A DNA stretch of 64,000 nucleotides, from positions 4,016,449-4,080,448 of the forward strand of contig CP030158.1 of assembly GCA_003285105.1 (NCBI GenBank), in the 5' to 3' direction. Below, piece after piece: positions 62,901-64,000 of the stretch. Every line of letters starts with the position of its first letter. Within the stretch, counting starts at the first letter, position 1. A program made the translations under genes and the position numbers. The DNA is from Roseithermus sacchariphilus. GTDB taxonomy: Bacteria > Bacteroidota > Rhodothermia > Rhodothermales > MEBIC09517. The notes below the pieces were generated by a model. The model had not been told where the DNA came from. It worked only from the letters and a program-made list of their open reading frames with translations, and ran no database searches.

Positions 62901-64000
62901 AGGTAGCCACCACGCCCGGCTTCGACGTCCTGTGGATCGACGAGGTCCATGTGACGAACCCCGTTCTGGAGATCGACGGGCTCGATCATGCGACGACGTA
63001 CTACTGGCGCGTCCGAGCCCACGGCGAGGGCGGCTCCAGCGACTGGTCCGGCGCATGGCACTTCACCACCCGGCCCCCGCTACCGTCCCCCCCGGTGCCC
63101 ACCGCACCCACCGACGGCCTCACCGTCCTCGACAGCGAGGTATCGCTCGCCTGGACACCGGTGGACGGCGCGACCGCCTACGCCGTCGAGGTCGCCACGA
63201 CGGTGGATTTCACGACGCCGATGGTGCAGCAGGAACTCACGGAGACCACCCTGGTCGTGCGCGGCCTGGAGGCAGGCACCACGTATCGCTGGCGCGTCCG
63301 GGCGCGCAACAGCAGCGGCTGGAGTGCCTGGTCGCCCACGCAGCACTTCACGACGGCAGAAGAAGCCGCCAAGGCCCCGAAGCCCGGCAGGCCGCACCCG
63401 ATCCGCCCCCTCGACCGGAGCACGGGGCACGCCCCCGATGACACCCGGCTCGCCTGGTCGGCGACGGAAAACACGGCCGCCTACACGGTACAACTCGCCG
63501 AGGAGGCCACCTTCCTCGTCGTCGCGGAATACACCGTCACCGACACCACGCTGGCCGTCGAGGGGCTTGCCCACGAAACCACGTACTTCTGGCGGATCCA
63601 GGCACACGGGCCGGGCGGCAGCGGTGACTGGTCCGACCCCTGGACGTTCACCACGGCCCCGCCGCCCCCGCCGGACGCCCCCGTCCTCGAAAGCCCGACC
63701 GCCGGAGCCACCGATCAGCCGCTGACGCTCGTGCTGACGTGGCACGTCGTCGCGGGAGCCACGGCGTACGACGTGGAGATCGCCCCCGATGCGGCCTTCC
63801 GTTCCGTCACCGTGCGTCGCACCGCTCTCACGACGACGTCGCTCACGGTGTCGAATCTGGCCGAGGCCACGACCTACCACTGGCGCGTGCGGGCCTCCGG
63901 GCCTACGGGGACGGGCGACTGGTCCACCCCGGCGCGGTTCACCACCCGACGCCTGCCGCCGGCCGCACCCACCCTGGAGGCTCCCGACGATGCCGCCGTC
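59918..64000 (+). CDS. Giant secreted fibronectin type III repeat protein (3' end beyond window)
   Basis: The frame is open from 59918 to the window end (at least 1361 residues). The start at 59918 gives a charged n-region (TARTRARALRG) before the signal core MLASSLALLLLAAWPTGTRAQ; an ATG at 60014 lacks that charge. Residues about 52-175 form an N-terminal module (TLIVPLAAAPSLNGVPLETD, DEIAVFTTDGLCAGF, FTIWGDDSLTPEKDGF) seen in large secreted proteins of this phylum. Twelve Fn3-like repeats of about 95 residues follow, each closing with T(Y/F)xWR(V/I)xAxGxxGxxxWSxxxxF. A 570-bp unit (two repeats) is duplicated almost exactly at 61547-62049 and 62117-62619. A T9SS tail is expected beyond the window. 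Confidence 0.85.
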   Translation, partial: MCRPIRAAVPAPCIHHTLCRPTARTRARALRGMLASSLALLLLAAWPTGTRAQSHFTNCVSNTGSDATLIVPLAAAPSLNGVPLETDDEIAVFTTDGLCAGFLRWTEIDAAFTIWGDDSLTPEKDGFVAGEALAFRLWDASEGREVPNDGISVTYDDRRTFYRTEGTFAPGAIYALRRFEARQAPDVPTLTEPAHGAADVGRDLVLRWSPAAYATAYDVEVSVQPDFSSLVAQQREVTTTSYQANGLAYGTRYYWRVRATGGGGTSAWSAVWSFTVEDEPLTPPDAPLPAEPVAGAKDLDTQVTIAWNAVPDALYYTLQLATDPAFQTLTYEQDGLRTTSVDVPALVAGTTYYWRVSATGHGGTSPWSTVRSFSTRPAPPAPPSLLHPAHAATDQPRTPTLTWQATAGADTYTVQVSTDAAFGTLVEEATEQTTTSYTTSVLDYATTYFWRVRASGTTGTGAWSATRSFTVRAAPLPPAAPSLLAPEDGAASLSLPVTLTWAATERATTYTLHLARSADFAPLELVQTDLSEPALSLDQLDPGTTYFWRVRASGDGGDGAWSATRSFSTQPAPPAAPLPAAPRNGASGLNPSVSLQWNPVPGARSFRVQLDRSPAFDNPLLDQSTSATSLTTPALDLAATFFWRVQASGDGGDGAWSETWSFSTRPAPPAAPSLRDPADAATALPTSVAFSWNPSDGAHHYTLQLATSADFTTLTVQQTVSGTSSTIDALDHGTTYFWRVRASGDGGDGAWSATRSFSTQPAPPAAPLPAAPRNGASGLNPSVSLQWNPVPGARSFRVQLDRSPAFDNPLLDQSTSATSLTTPALDLAATFFWRVQASGDGGDGAWSETWSFSTRPAPPAAPSLRDPADAATALPTSVAFSWNPSDGAHHYTLQLATSADFSVIAAGQTTTDTHATVSGLTYETTYFWRVQASGDGGDGAWSATRSFTTEAAPPPPLPPPATPTLTAPSDGARDIPLSTTLTWNHVSGADTYDVQVATTPGFDVLWIDEVHVTNPVLEIDGLDHATTYYWRVRAHGEGGSSDWSGAWHFTTRPPLPSPPVPTAPTDGLTVLDSEVSLAWTPVDGATAYAVEVATTVDFTTPMVQQELTETTLVVRGLEAGTTYRWRVRARNSSGWSAWSPTQHFTTAEEAAKAPKPGRPHPIRPLDRSTGHAPDDTRLAWSATENTAAYTVQLAEEATFLVVAEYTVTDTTLAVEGLAHETTYFWRIQAHGPGGSGDWSDPWTFTTAPPPPPDAPVLESPTAGATDQPLTLVLTWHVVAGATAYDVEIAPDAAFRSVTVRRTALTTTSLTVSNLAEATTYHWRVRASGPTGTGDWSTPARFTTRRLPPAAPTLEAPDDAAV
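61547..62619 (+). repeat. Near-perfect 570-bp tandem duplication within the Fn3 protein gene
   Basis: 61547-62049 and 62117-62619 match base for base at an offset of 570, except one silent C/T difference (62003 against 62573) and about one base at the left edge. The unit equals 190 codons, or two Fn3 domains. The 67-bp joins between copies (62050-62116) and after them (from 62620) differ. Confidence 0.9.

Noticed and set aside
59690-63061. Very long open frame on the minus strand (Gly/Glu-rich repeats).
   Set aside because: It is the antisense shadow of the Fn3 repeat gene. Its repeats mirror the Fn3 units, and the composition (runs of GGGEVEGGGG) is not protein-like.
60500-64000. CRISPR-like regular repeats.
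   Set aside because: The periodic similarity is Fn3 domains in an open reading frame; there are no short direct repeats with unique spacers.

Overview
The window is a 64 kb piece of a GC-rich (roughly two-thirds G+C) bacterial chromosome that best fits a thermophilic Rhodothermales-type organism (Rhodothermota, formerly placed near Bacteroidetes). The clues are two secreted proteins ending in the 'YPNPFNP...LLVK' tail read by the type IX secretion system (T9SS), a PorV/OmpA-type outer membrane protein, weak Shine-Dalgarno use, and a 621-residue GH13 branching enzyme of the length I recall for Rhodothermus. Genes are dense on both strands. Almost every gene casts long open shadow frames because of the GC content; these are left out. 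I found no rRNA, tRNA, CRISPR array or phage.

Layout. 0-4 kb: the 3' part of a PorV-like/OmpA fusion, a convergent gamma-glutamyltranspeptidase, and a tiny membrane-peptide gene with its own promoter-like box and terminator. 4-13.5 kb: a sodium:solute symporter, an unusual GroES-like protein, treZ, malQ, a YaaW-like protein, a GH15 enzyme and a Spy-like periplasmic protein. 13.5-18.3 kb: a candidate cysteine-responsive attenuator (three-Cys leader peptide, antiterminator, terminator) ahead of a thiosulfate sulfurtransferase, then sufE, a repeat-rich spacer, a Nudix hydrolase, a decayed surface-protein gene, a small T9SS substrate and a periplasmic protein. 18.5-24.5 kb: an OmpR-type two-component pair, then a vWA / PP2C phosphatase / Hanks-like kinase-HhH triad resembling E. 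coli yegL-yegK-yegI. 24.6-32.4 kb: a ferredoxin-NADP reductase, pyruvate:ferredoxin oxidoreductase, a DHOD-like flavoprotein whose stop codon abuts a 167-bp MITE-like palindrome, and a porin.

32.6-45 kb is an alpha-glucan/trehalose block: treY, glgX, glgE, a treS-maltokinase fusion and glgB. With treZ and malQ earlier, the window encodes TreYZ (trehalose from glycogen), TreS (maltose/trehalose interconversion) and the GlgE route (maltose-1-phosphate to glucan). 45-60 kb: thiC under a TPP riboswitch, a YjbQ protein, an aldehyde-oxidoreductase-type pair (Tat-exported molybdenum subunit plus 2Fe-2S subunit), a cold-shock protein, an exported Dabb protein, a T9SS-exported cell-wall amidase, a TolB-like propeller, a nuclease-fold lipoprotein, pncA, a phosphotransferase-ATPase fusion and queE. 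The last 4 kb hold the start of a giant secreted fibronectin-type-III repeat protein that runs off the end and carries a recent 570-bp internal duplication.

The most striking observation is the Cys leader/attenuator before the sulfurtransferase. Next are the kinase/phosphatase/vWA triad, the MITE, and the short leader ORF whose stop overlaps the treY start.
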